NCBI GenBank assembly: GCA_050943255.1
Contig: JBMNOV010000058.1
Coordinates: 1 to 10,395 of the forward strand
Length of the DNA stretch: 10,395 nt
From: UBA4844 sp050943255
Lineage (GTDB): Bacteria; Bacillota; Syntrophomonadia; Syntrophomonadales; Syntrophomonadaceae
Direction of reading: 5' to 3'
The position numbers and the translations under genes are program-made. This document shows positions 1 through 6,741 of the stretch, piece by piece; the first letter of the stretch is position 1, and every line of letters starts with the position of its first letter. The notes below the pieces were generated by a model that worked only from the letters and a program-made list of their open reading frames with translations, was not told the DNA's origin and did no database searches.

Positions 1-1374
1 ATGAGTAAATCAGTAAAAGAAACCATGCAGGCGTTTGCCATCAACAAGGCCCTGAACTATATTGAGGGTAATCCGGATGAAAACCTTCCGAAATTGATGG
101 ATATGGTGGACAAGTTCTCCCCCGATGGTTGGTATGAGGGGCAGAGAGCGGCCATCCGCAAGGTGATTGAAGAAAAAAACAACTGGTATCAGCTTATTCT
201 TCGGCTGTATGAATTGGATCCCGGAGTCCGCAAGGCGTTCTTCCAGAACTTCCTGTTCAATGCCAGCTTGAAAGGCAGCGCTATCCAGGATGAGGTTAAG
301 GAGCGGGAAGGCTGCAATGTTCCCTGGGCCATTCTCCTGGACCCCACATCTGCCTGCAATCTGCGCTGCACCGGCTGCTGGGCTGCGGAATACGGTCATC
401 AGCTGAATCTGAGCCTGGATACCATTGACTCCATTATCCGTCAGGGTAAGGAAATGGGTACCTATATGTATATTTACACTGGCGGCGAGCCTCTGGTGCG
501 TAAGGCAGACCTGATCAAAATTTGTGAGATGCACCCGGACTGCCAGTTCCTGTCCTTCACCAATGGTACGCTGATCGACGAGGCTTTCTGCCAGGAGATG
601 CTGCGGGTTAAGAACTTTGTTCCTGCCATTTCTCTGGAGGGATTTGAGGAAGCCAACGACTCCCGCCGCGGACAGGGTACCTATCAGAAGGTCCAGCACG
701 CTATGGAACTGCTGAAAGCGCACAAGCTGCCCTTCGGTATTTCTACCTGTTATACCAGCCGGAACTATGCTGACATCACCAGTGAGGAATTCTTCGATTA
801 CATGATCGACAGCGGCGCTCTGTTTGTCTGGTTCTTCCATTATATGCCCGTCGGCAACGGCGCAGCCACGGAGCTGCTGCCGACCCCCGAACAGCGTGAA
901 GCTGTTTACCATCGCATCCGCGAATATCGCAACAGCAAAGCGATCTTCTCCATGGACTTCCAGAATGATGCCGAGTATGTGGGAGGCTGCATTGCAGGTG
1001 GACGGAACTATCTGCATATCAACGCAAAGGGCGATGTAGAGCCTTGTGTTTTCATTCACTACTCCAACGCCAATATCCATGAGGTTTCTTTGCTGGATGC
1101 GCTCAAGAGTCCCCTGTTTATGGCTTACCATGACAATCAGCCCTTCAACGACAATATGCTCCGTCCCTGCCCCATGCTGGAAAATCCGGAGAAACTGCGT
1201 GCCATGGTCAAAGAAACCGGCGCGGTCAATACGGATTACCAGAGTCCCGAAAGCGTGGATCACCTTTGCGATAAGACCACGCCTTATGCTGACAACTGGA
1301 AAGGAACCGCGGATAAGCTCTGGTCTGGCTGCTCGGATTGCACTGGTTGTTCCGGCTGCAATCAAGGAGAATAA
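1..1374 (+). CDS. Radical SAM protein with C-terminal four-cysteine cluster
   Basis: This 457-residue protein is a radical SAM enzyme. The signature C119-x3-C123-x2-C126 should bind the 4Fe-4S cluster that cleaves S-adenosylmethionine, and TGGEP at 160-164 is the usual SAM-contacting motif. An unassigned N-terminal region of about 105 residues precedes the barrel. Later cysteines (C330, C349, C390, C423, and C444, C447, C450 and C453 in a C-x2-C-x2-C-x2-C run at the extreme C terminus) suggest one or more auxiliary iron-sulfur clusters, as in SPASM-like enzymes. The reading frame opens exactly at the window edge, so the ribosome binding site is unseen and a longer N terminus is possible. A DegV gene begins 3 bases after the stop, so the two are probably co-transcribed and translationally linked. 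Substrate is unknown. Peptide, lipid or cofactor modification are all possible, and the DegV neighbour makes a lipid substrate worth testing. Confidence 0.9.
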   Translation: MSKSVKETMQAFAINKALNYIEGNPDENLPKLMDMVDKFSPDGWYEGQRAAIRKVIEEKNNWYQLILRLYELDPGVRKAFFQNFLFNASLKGSAIQDEVKEREGCNVPWAILLDPTSACNLRCTGCWAAEYGHQLNLSLDTIDSIIRQGKEMGTYMYIYTGGEPLVRKADLIKICEMHPDCQFLSFTNGTLIDEAFCQEMLRVKNFVPAISLEGFEEANDSRRGQGTYQKVQHAMELLKAHKLPFGISTCYTSRNYADITSEEFFDYMIDSGALFVWFFHYMPVGNGAATELLPTPEQREAVYHRIREYRNSKAIFSMDFQNDAEYVGGCIAGGRNYLHINAKGDVEPCVFIHYSNANIHEVSLLDALKSPLFMAYHDNQPFNDNMLRPCPMLENPEKLRAMVKETGAVNTDYQSPESVDHLCDKTTPYADNWKGTADKLWSGCSDCTGCSGCNQGE

Positions 1375-1377
1375 ACC

Positions 1378-2250
1378 ATGGCAGCCTATCAGATTTTCAC
1401 AGATGCCACAGCCGACCACTGCCCCGACATGATGGCAGGGCTTCCATCTGTGGAAATCATTCCCATGGAGGTTGAGATTGGGGGCCGTACCTACACATAC
1501 GGCCCCCATGGGGATATTTCCGTCCAGGAATTTTACGAAATGCAAAAAGCAGGGAATTTTGCAACCACCTCGCAAATTAACCCTAGCATTTATTTTTCGT
1601 ATTTTGAACCCTGCCTGCGTGAAGGAAAGGATATCCTGTATTTATGTTTTACTTCTGGAATGTCCGGTACCATTCAATCGGCTCAGCTATGCATTCAGAA
1701 ACTGAAAGCAGAATACCCGGACAGAATTATCTTTTGCATCGATACTCTCTGCGCTTCCTTAGGCGAAGGATTTCTGGTTCGGGAGGCAGCCCGTAAACAG
1801 GCAGAAGGGCTTTCGATTGATGAACTGGCCTGGTGGGTCACAGAACACCGTTTGCAGATATGCCACTGGTTTACTGTGGATGTATTCGATCATCTACGGC
1901 ATGGAGGGCGTGTATCTTCTGCCGCTGCTGCTGTTGGTACTGTCCTGCAAATCAAGCCCTTACTTCATGTGGATGATGAAGGAAAGTTAGCGGTTGTTGA
2001 AAAGCCCCGTGGCCGGAAGCGGGCCATCAGTACCCAACTTGCCCGAATGGAACAGGGGTGGAACCCGGAAACATCAAAACTGGTTGCCATTGGTCACGGC
2101 GATTGCCCTGACGGTGCGCAGCAATTAAAAGAAGCGGTTCTCGCGCGTTTTCCTGACGCGGAAGTTGTCATTGCGGATATCGGCCCCATCATTGGTGCTC
2201 ACACCGGCCCCGGTATGTTGGCTGTGATTTATTGGGGAAATAATCGCTGA
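1378..2250 (+). CDS. DegV family fatty-acid-binding protein
   Basis: This is a 290-residue DegV-family protein of normal family length. Visible family motifs are the N-terminal TDATAD (8-13), the TTSQINPS loop (63-70), FTSGMSGT (91-98), the HGGRVSSAAA segment (175-184) leading into QIKPLL, and the C-terminal GPIIGAHTGPG (269-279). In characterised relatives (FakB) these proteins hold a fatty acid so that the FakA kinase can phosphorylate it for phospholipid synthesis; no FakA gene is in the window. The start is the ATG 8 bases after AAGGAG at 1364-1369, which lies inside the end of the radical SAM gene, so expression of the two is probably coupled. The specific ligand cannot be read from the sequence. 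Confidence 0.92.
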   Translation: MAAYQIFTDATADHCPDMMAGLPSVEIIPMEVEIGGRTYTYGPHGDISVQEFYEMQKAGNFATTSQINPSIYFSYFEPCLREGKDILYLCFTSGMSGTIQSAQLCIQKLKAEYPDRIIFCIDTLCASLGEGFLVREAARKQAEGLSIDELAWWVTEHRLQICHWFTVDVFDHLRHGGRVSSAAAAVGTVLQIKPLLHVDDEGKLAVVEKPRGRKRAISTQLARMEQGWNPETSKLVAIGHGDCPDGAQQLKEAVLARFPDAEVVIADIGPIIGAHTGPGMLAVIYWGNNR

Positions 2251-2279
2251 CATTGTTATCTAATAGGAGGACATACATT

Positions 2280-2822
2280 ATGAACAAGATCAATCGAAAA
2301 ACAGGGAATCTTTTGATGTGCATTTCGGAACTGCTGATCGGTGTTCTTCTGCTGATCAATCCTGTTGGCTTCACCTCTGGTATTATTGTAATGCTCGGCA
2401 TCATATTTACGGTACTTGGCGTTTCAAGCATGGTTTATTATTTTCGTACCAGCCCAGAGGAAGCAGCACAAAAAAATAGCTTGGCCAAAGGATTGCTGTT
2501 CAGCCTGATTGGCCTTTTCTGCGTCTTCAAATCCAACTGGTTTATTGCAACGTTTCCGGTGCTTACCGTTCTCTATGGTGTTCTGACACTGGTGGGCGGC
2601 ATCAGCAAGGTGCAATGGGCAGTTGATATGCTTCGTGCGAAACAGAAATATTGGTTTGTAGCAATCATCAGCGCAGTTTTGACGCTTGTATTTTCTGCCC
2701 TGATTCTGACAAATCCCTTTACCACAACCGCAGTTCTTTGGACATTTATTGCGGTAACGTTGATCATTGAAGCGGTAGTTGATATTGTGACCTATATTTT
2801 TGGGAGAAAATCAGCCGGCTAA
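2280..2822 (+). CDS. DUF308/HdeD-like membrane protein, first copy
   Basis: This 180-residue integral membrane protein has six predicted helices at about 11-27, 32-54, 69-84, 88-110, 124-144 and 149-172. Helix pairs and the repeated proline-containing turns (NPVG near 27-30, NPFT near 145-148) match the internally repeated DUF308/HdeD architecture. HdeD of enterobacteria is linked to acid resistance, but the biochemical role of the family is not established. An upstream TTG at 2253 is open in frame; the ATG at 2280 is preferred because AGGAGG lies at 2265-2270, 9 bases before it. It follows degV by 29 bases and precedes a second protein of the same type, so the two may work as a pair in the membrane. 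Confidence 0.8.
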   Translation: MNKINRKTGNLLMCISELLIGVLLLINPVGFTSGIIVMLGIIFTVLGVSSMVYYFRTSPEEAAQKNSLAKGLLFSLIGLFCVFKSNWFIATFPVLTVLYGVLTLVGGISKVQWAVDMLRAKQKYWFVAIISAVLTLVFSALILTNPFTTTAVLWTFIAVTLIIEAVVDIVTYIFGRKSAG

Positions 2823-2845
2823 ACATATTGGCAGAAGGAGAAAAC

Positions 2846-3409
2846 ATGGAAAACGAGAACAGCATCCATAATTGTCGAAAAAACTTAACATGGGCACAAG
2901 GATGTTGGCTTGCGTCAGAATGTATATTGCTCTGCGCAGCAATCCTCTCTTTTGCAACAAATGAGCTTGTAAGTATTTCTCCTTATCTCGGCCTGTCGAT
3001 GCTGCTTGTAGGTTGTATTAACATTTTTATTTACCATAAAAAGCAGAACCAGCTCCATGGCTCGCACTGGTTGCTTGCAGATGGTATGAGCACTGCCTTG
3101 CTTTCTTTATTTTTGCTATTTAATCAGATGATTGAATCTGCTATGATACCGTTCTTCTTTGGCGTTTGGGAGCTGTTCATGGGTATTCTAAAAACAATTG
3201 ACGCTAAGGAGTTAAAAAACGAGTGCATTCGGGGATGGTCCTGGTTCTGTGGTATTGGCATGATAGAAATATTGTCCGGAATTGCCGCACTGTTAAAACC
3301 TGTTGAAGAATTTATGGGAATGAACATTGTCGTAGCGATTGTATTGCTCATTCAAAGCAGCAGCTATATGTTCAAAATCCTAATCTATCCCCGAATTACA
3401 GACACCTGA
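2846..3409 (+). CDS. DUF308/HdeD-like membrane protein, second copy
   Basis: This 187-residue membrane protein has six hydrophobic segments at about 18-37, 42-63, 75-93, 97-118, 130-150 and 158-180, the same layout as the preceding gene. The sequence has diverged far from that neighbour, so it is an old paralogue or an independently recruited relative. The start is the ATG at 2846, 5 bases after AAGGAG at 2835-2840; the in-frame TTG at 2828 lies upstream of that site. The gene sits 23 bases after its paralogue and 41 bases before metK. No catalytic or metal-binding motif is evident, and assignment to DUF308 rests on topology, length and pairing more than on conserved residues. Confidence 0.65.
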   Translation: MENENSIHNCRKNLTWAQGCWLASECILLCAAILSFATNELVSISPYLGLSMLLVGCINIFIYHKKQNQLHGSHWLLADGMSTALLSLFLLFNQMIESAMIPFFFGVWELFMGILKTIDAKELKNECIRGWSWFCGIGMIEILSGIAALLKPVEEFMGMNIVVAIVLLIQSSSYMFKILIYPRITDT

Positions 3410-3450
3410 GTTTATTTAATTATGAGCCATAGAAAGGAAATCTATTCAAA

Positions 3451-4617
3451 ATGAGTAAAACACTTTTTACTTCTGAATCCATTACAGAGGGTCATCCCGA
3501 TAAGGTTTGCGACCAGATTGCGGATCGGATTTTGGATGAACTCTTAAAGCAAGACCCTATGAGCCGATGCGCCTGCGAAGTAATTGCAGAGCCAGGAGCT
3601 GTTCATATCATGGGTGAAATCACCACCCAGGCGAAAGTTGATTATAAGGACTGCGCCAGATCAGTCATTCGTGAAATCGGCTATACAAACCCTGAGTACG
3701 GGTTTACAGACAGATGCGCCATTACCTGTTCTCTGCATCAGCAGTCTCCTGATATTGCAATGGGTGTAAACTGCTCCTGGGAAAGTAAAGATTCCAGCCA
3801 CAACGATATTGGTGCTGGGGATCAAGGTATGATGTTCGGATATGCCAGTAATGAAACCAAAAATTACATGCCGCTGGCAATCCAACTTGCCAATGACCTT
3901 GTGCGCAGACTGACCTATCTTCGCAAGGCAAACATCCTACCGTATCTTCGTCCCGATGGAAAGTCGCAGGTTACGGTAGAATACGAAAACGGTATTCCCA
4001 AACGGGTGGAAGCCGTCGTGATTTCCACGCAGCATGATCCTGATGTGGAGATTGCTCAACTGCGGGAAGAGATTTCGGAAAATTTGATTAAAGCCATTAT
4101 CCCTGGAAATATGCTGGACGAAAACACAAAGATTTACATCAACCCTACGGGGCGCTTTGTGCTCGGCGGTCCTGCTGCTGATACCGGCCTGACAGGCAGA
4201 AAAATCATTGCCGATACCTACGGCGGATATGCCCGTCACGGAGGCGGCGCTTTCTCCGGCAAGGATCCCACCAAAGTAGACCGCAGCGCAGCATACATGG
4301 CACGGTATATTGCAAAACATATCGTTGCATCCGGTCTTGCTGATAAATGCGAGATTCAACTTGGTTATGCCATTGGTGTAGCGAATCCTGTCTCCATCAT
4401 GGTGGATACCTTCGGAACCGGTAAAGTGTCAGAGAAAGCATTGGAGGGCTGGATTAAAGATCATATTGATCTTCGTCCCGGTGCCATCATCGACAAACTG
4501 CAGCTTCGCAATCCCATTTATTCCGTCACCTCTGCCTATGGTCATTTTGGACGGGAAAGTTTTCCGTGGGAATGCCTGGACAACGAACTGTTGGACACGC
4601 TGAACGCTATTCAGTAA
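3451..4617 (+). CDS. metK: S-adenosylmethionine synthetase
   Basis: This 388-residue enzyme makes S-adenosylmethionine from methionine and ATP in the cytoplasm. Hallmarks are GHPDK (14-18), the GAGDQG loop (121-126), NPTGRFVLGGP (231-241) and the GGGAFSGKD-KVDRSAAY region (264-282) with its phosphate-binding residues. The length is normal for bacterial MetK and nothing appears truncated. A weak ribosome binding site (AAAGGA, 3433-3438) lies 12 bases before the ATG. Only 41 bases separate it from the gene before, with no room for a SAM riboswitch or promoter, so it is probably read as the last gene of the operon started by the radical SAM gene. Whether it is the only metK of the cell or an extra copy cannot be told here; co-transcription with a SAM-consuming enzyme suggests dedicated supply. 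Confidence 0.97.
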   Translation: MSKTLFTSESITEGHPDKVCDQIADRILDELLKQDPMSRCACEVIAEPGAVHIMGEITTQAKVDYKDCARSVIREIGYTNPEYGFTDRCAITCSLHQQSPDIAMGVNCSWESKDSSHNDIGAGDQGMMFGYASNETKNYMPLAIQLANDLVRRLTYLRKANILPYLRPDGKSQVTVEYENGIPKRVEAVVISTQHDPDVEIAQLREEISENLIKAIIPGNMLDENTKIYINPTGRFVLGGPAADTGLTGRKIIADTYGGYARHGGGAFSGKDPTKVDRSAAYMARYIAKHIVASGLADKCEIQLGYAIGVANPVSIMVDTFGTGKVSEKALEGWIKDHIDLRPGAIIDKLQLRNPIYSVTSAYGHFGRESFPWECLDNELLDTLNAIQ

Positions 4618-4640
4618 TCTATGTGAAACTGGATCAATTT

Positions 4641-4676
4641 TTGACGGTTTGTCTTTTCAAAGCATAACTATATACT
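4641..4676 (+). promoter_or_regulatory. Candidate promoter for the riboswitch-CDF transcript
   Basis: TTGTCT at 4649-4654 is followed after 16 bases by TATACT at 4671-4676, a good sigma-A-type arrangement that would start transcription about 20 bases before the riboswitch. An alternative -35, TTGACG at 4641-4646, fits a poorer -10 (ATAACT, 4664-4669). No convincing terminator for metK is seen before it, so read-through from the operon is also possible. Confidence 0.5.
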
Positions 4677-4703
4677 CTTTGCACTGCACAAAAGTCTACA
4701 GTA

Positions 4704-4783
4704 CAAACTGAGCAGGCCGGGCATATATGTTCGGAGTCGGGTCACAAGAGTGACAGTGGAATCATCACCCACGGGACAGTAAG
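4704..4783 (+). ncRNA. NiCo (czcD-type) riboswitch aptamer
   Basis: The segment fits the four-helix NiCo riboswitch seen in solved structures. P1 is ACTG 4707-4710 with CAGT 4777-4780. The conserved AGCAGGC follows (4711-4717). P2 is 4718-4722 with 4729-4733. GAGTCGGG (4734-4741) occupies the second junction strand. P3 is GTCAC/GTGAC (4741-4745, 4750-4754) with a 4-base loop. P4 is GTGG 4756-4759 with CCAC 4769-4772, followed by the conserved GGGACAGT (4773-4780). The class was described as sensing Co2+ and Ni2+ upstream of efflux genes, and iron(II) was later also proposed as a ligand. The gene downstream is a CDF metal transporter, the classic partner. Known: class and partner. Inferred: function in this copy. 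Confidence 0.88.
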
Positions 4784-4814
4784 TTGCATTACTGAATCTG
4801 TGGGTGATTTTTAT
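4764..4814 (+). terminator. Riboswitch-controlled intrinsic terminator
   Basis: ATCACCCAC (4764-4772) pairs perfectly with GTGGGTGAT (4800-4808), and the stem is followed by a T run (4808-4812). The 5' arm includes the 3' strand of riboswitch P4 (4769-4772), so the aptamer and the terminator cannot form together. Metal binding should therefore stabilise P4 and let transcription continue into the transporter gene (a metal-ON switch). The 27-base loop is large but may hold smaller pairings. Confidence 0.85.
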
Positions 4815-4870
4815 CCCCCCAGATAGGACAGGTGCCATAGAGTTATCTGAACAATTTGGAGGTAACTATT

Positions 4871-6034
4871 ATGACGAATTTTCTTCTGCGACTTTTTGTA
4901 AAGGATTATCAAAATGCGGATAATCCCGATGTACATTCCGCAATCGGTAAACTGGCAGGTATCACAGGCATTGTATGTAATTGCCTGTTGTCTGCTGGAA
5001 AGCTGATCGCAGGGTTAATCACTGGTTCTGTAGCAATCATTGCCGATGCAATAAACAACTTGTCAGATGCCGCATCGTCAATTGTAACCTTGATGGGCTT
5101 CCGATTGGCACAACGACCGGCAGATAAAAAACATCCTTATGGTCATGCCCGGTATGAGTACCTATCTGGATTAGCTGTCGCAGCGCTGATATTGCTGATC
5201 GGAGCAGAATTAGTGAAATCATCATTTAACAAAATTATTCATCCTGTTCCTGTGGATTTTTCTTTGGTGACGTTCGTTATTTTGCTTTGCTCCATTGCGG
5301 TAAAGCTATGGATGTCCCGATTTTATGCTTCCTTGGGCAAACGAATCCAATCAACAACGCTTCAGGCAACTTCGGTAGACAGCAGAAATGATGTGGTTGC
5401 CACTTCTTCCGTACTGATAGGCGGTCTTATTTGTCGCTTTTTTAACGTGAATATTGATGGGTACATAGGCTTGGCCGTAGCGCTGTTTATCATTCATTCC
5501 GGCATTGATATTGCCAAGGATACGATTTCCCCTTTACTTGGTCAACAGGCAGATGAAGAACTGACATTAAAAATCAGTAATCTCATTCAGTCTCATGAAA
5601 AAGTTTTAGGAATTCACGATTTGCTGGTTCATGATTATGGCCCCGGACAGTGTTATGCCTCTGTTCATGTTGAACTAAATGGAGAAGAAGATCCTTTGGT
5701 CTGTCATGACATAATTGATGATATTGAATGTGACGTATTGGCTGAACTGAACGTAAATCTGGTTATTCACTATGATCCAATACTGCCAAATGATGAAGAA
5801 TGGAACAAAATGCGGCAGTTAACCGAGCAGATTGTTCGAGAAATAGAGCCCAGATTATCTGTGCATGACTTTCGCATGATAAAGGGTGCTAAGCAAACAA
5901 GGCTTACTTTTGACCTGGCTGTACCTTACGATATGACTACACAGTGTCAGGAAATAAAGCAAAAAATTGACGCGGCATTGCTTAAGGACAGAGAAGAATA
6001 CACAACCGCAATTCGTTTTGACGGAAAAGCATAA
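4871..6034 (+). CDS. Cation diffusion facilitator metal efflux transporter
   Basis: This 387-residue membrane transporter exports divalent metal by proton exchange. Six membrane helices occupy roughly residues 25-215, with the family motif HPYGHARYE at 88-96, followed by a long cytoplasmic tail (about 225-387). Intramembrane metal-site positions read N62-x3-D66 in helix 2 and D170-x3-D174 in helix 5. The HD/HD pattern typical of zinc-selective CDFs is therefore absent. The tail is longer than in compact CDFs and appears to hold one ferredoxin-like domain (about 230-305) plus a second, similar-sized segment (about 315-385). The start is the ATG at 4871, 8 bases after GGAGG at 4858-4862; an in-frame TTG at 4856 overlaps that site. 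The NiCo riboswitch upstream points to Co, Ni or possibly Fe as substrate rather than Zn. Confidence 0.93.
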   Translation: MTNFLLRLFVKDYQNADNPDVHSAIGKLAGITGIVCNCLLSAGKLIAGLITGSVAIIADAINNLSDAASSIVTLMGFRLAQRPADKKHPYGHARYEYLSGLAVAALILLIGAELVKSSFNKIIHPVPVDFSLVTFVILLCSIAVKLWMSRFYASLGKRIQSTTLQATSVDSRNDVVATSSVLIGGLICRFFNVNIDGYIGLAVALFIIHSGIDIAKDTISPLLGQQADEELTLKISNLIQSHEKVLGIHDLLVHDYGPGQCYASVHVELNGEEDPLVCHDIIDDIECDVLAELNVNLVIHYDPILPNDEEWNKMRQLTEQIVREIEPRLSVHDFRMIKGAKQTRLTFDLAVPYDMTTQCQEIKQKIDAALLKDREEYTTAIRFDGKA

Positions 6035-6068
6035 AACACTTTTACTTCTGAATGCACAACTTCTACAA

Positions 6069-6104
6069 CACTCAAGACGAGTAGAGAATGAGTGGCGTTT
6101 TTTT
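6069..6104 (+). terminator. Possible weak terminator after the CDF gene
   Basis: CACTC (6069-6073) can pair with GAGTG (6090-6094), and a run of seven T follows at 6098-6104. The stem is short with a 16-base loop, so this is a tentative call. It lies in the expected place, about 40 bases after the transporter stop. Confidence 0.3.
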
Positions 6105-6144
6105 CGGCTTGTTGTGTCAACTTTTTGATGAAGTATAAATAGCG

Positions 6145-6170
6145 AAAAAAGCAGCCTTACGGCTACTTTT
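6145..6170 (-). terminator. Terminator of the XRE gene
   Basis: Read on the minus strand, a 10-base-pair stem (6161-6170 with 6147-6156, loop 6157-6160) is followed by a T run (6150-6145). The stop codon of the XRE gene (6163-6165) lies inside the stem. One pair is G-U on the minus strand and C-A on the plus strand, so the hairpin favours minus-strand use. Confidence 0.7.
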
Positions 6171-6495
6171 CGGGGGCGGTATCAATTAGGGCTTTTACAG
6201 TTGCTTTGACGACTTCCAGAGAACGTTCATCACAAGCTGAAAGCATACGGAGGAGATTTTCTACCTCAGAATCTTTGGACGGCTTCTCAGGGTAGAAAAT
6301 CGAATCCGCAGAAATGGACAATTCACGGATCAATTTATAGAGAACATCGAAGCTGGGCTTTTTGCCTTCATTCTCAATTCGATATAAGTATCGCTCAGTG
6401 ATTCCAGCCCTTTCAGCCAGCGCTTCAATGGTGATACCCGCTTTTTCCCGCGCTGCTTTGAGGATACTGCCGAGCGTTTCAGGTTGATTATGCAC
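6163..6495 (-). CDS. XRE-family repressor of Tn916-like element
   Basis: This is a 110-residue DNA-binding protein with an XRE/Cro-C1 helix-turn-helix at about residues 8-65 (LGSILKAAREKAGIT, then LAERAGITERYLYRIENEG and KPSFDVLYKL). It closely resembles the divergent regulator beside the sigma and int genes of Tn916 (Orf9 type), including the ISADSIFYPE ending. The remaining helical tail (75-105) may dimerise. The start is GTG at 6495, 8 bases downstream of GGAGGTG (6510-6504, minus strand). It is the only minus-strand gene here and points away from the sigma, xis and int set, the usual layout for a repressor controlling its own promoter and the element's activation promoter. A perfect inverted repeat at 6532-6550 is the likely operator. 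Confidence 0.9.
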   Translation of the reverse strand: MHNQPETLGSILKAAREKAGITIEALAERAGITERYLYRIENEGKKPSFDVLYKLIRELSISADSIFYPEKPSKDSEVENLLRMLSACDERSLEVVKATVKALIDTAPEK

Positions 6496-6527
6496 TTTCA
6501 GTTCACCTCCACCTACTATTTTACGGA

Positions 6528-6556
6528 TTTATGCCATGTTTATAATGGCACAACAA
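6528..6556 (-). promoter_or_regulatory. Promoter of the XRE gene
   Basis: On the minus strand TTGTTG (6556-6551) and CATAAA (6533-6528) are separated by exactly 17 bases. This fits a moderate sigma-A promoter about 35-60 bases before the GTG start. Nearly all of the spacer is the inverted repeat at 6532-6550, so a bound repressor would block it. Confidence 0.55.
6532..6550. promoter_or_regulatory. Inverted-repeat operator overlapping divergent promoters
   Basis: TGCCAT (6532-6537) and ATGGCA (6545-6550) form a perfect inverted repeat with a 7-base centre, typical in size of XRE operators. It sits between the -35 and -10 boxes of the minus-strand promoter and contains a perfect plus-strand -10 box (TATAAT, 6541-6546; best -35 candidate TTTTAC at 6519-6524, spacer 16). 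One binding event could silence both directions. Repressor identity is inferred from adjacency to the XRE gene. Confidence 0.55.
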
Positions 6557-6606
6557 TTCAATTATAGGTGGCTTGGTGGTTCTCAAAAATATGAACTAAG
6601 CATATA

Positions 6607-6642
6607 GCCCCGCCAATAAAAAAAACGAGGTTTTGGAGGGGC
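6607..6642 (+). promoter_or_regulatory. Hairpin masking the SD of the 29-codon leader ORF
   Basis: GCCCC-G-CCAA (6607-6616) pairs with TTGG-A-GGGGC (6633-6642): nine pairs and one G/A mismatch. The 3' arm contains GGAGGGG (6635-6641), the only plausible ribosome binding site for the ORF starting at 6652, so that site would be hidden when the RNA folds. Confidence 0.5.
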
Positions 6643-6651
6643 TGATTCTTC

Positions 6652-6741
6652 ATGCCCCTGATTCCGAGTTTGGATTGGGGGTATTTTTATGCGCTGGAGC
6701 TATACCTGCGCTTCGCTGCTGGTTTCCTGCAGCGATTATGA
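6652..6741 (+). CDS. Candidate 29-residue leader peptide
   Basis: A short ORF of 29 codons begins with ATG 12 bases after GGAGG (6635-6639). The peptide starts MPLIPSLDWGYFYALELYLR and ends in FLQRL. It is rich in aromatic and aliphatic residues, with two charged residues of each sign. A perfect 6-base-pair hairpin (6714-6719 with 6729-6734) lies over its last codons. Its stop overlaps an ATG (6738-6741, ATGA) that opens a 10-codon ORF ending in tandem stops. It lies in the plus-strand leader between the divergent promoters and the sigma gene. I know no homologue. A leader peptide whose translation changes RNA folding downstream is the best guess; chance is the alternative. Confidence 0.42.
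   Translation: MPLIPSLDWGYFYALELYLRFAAGFLQRL

Noticed and set aside
10..1575. Very long open frame (521 codons) on the minus strand opposite the radical SAM gene
   Set aside because: The plus strand encodes clear family motifs across the same bases. The antisense frame has no recognisable domain and is a by-product of the sense codon usage.
3410..3450. SAM riboswitch or separate promoter before metK
   Set aside because: Only 41 bases lie between the genes and none of the conserved SAM riboswitch cores fits. Only a weak SD is seen.
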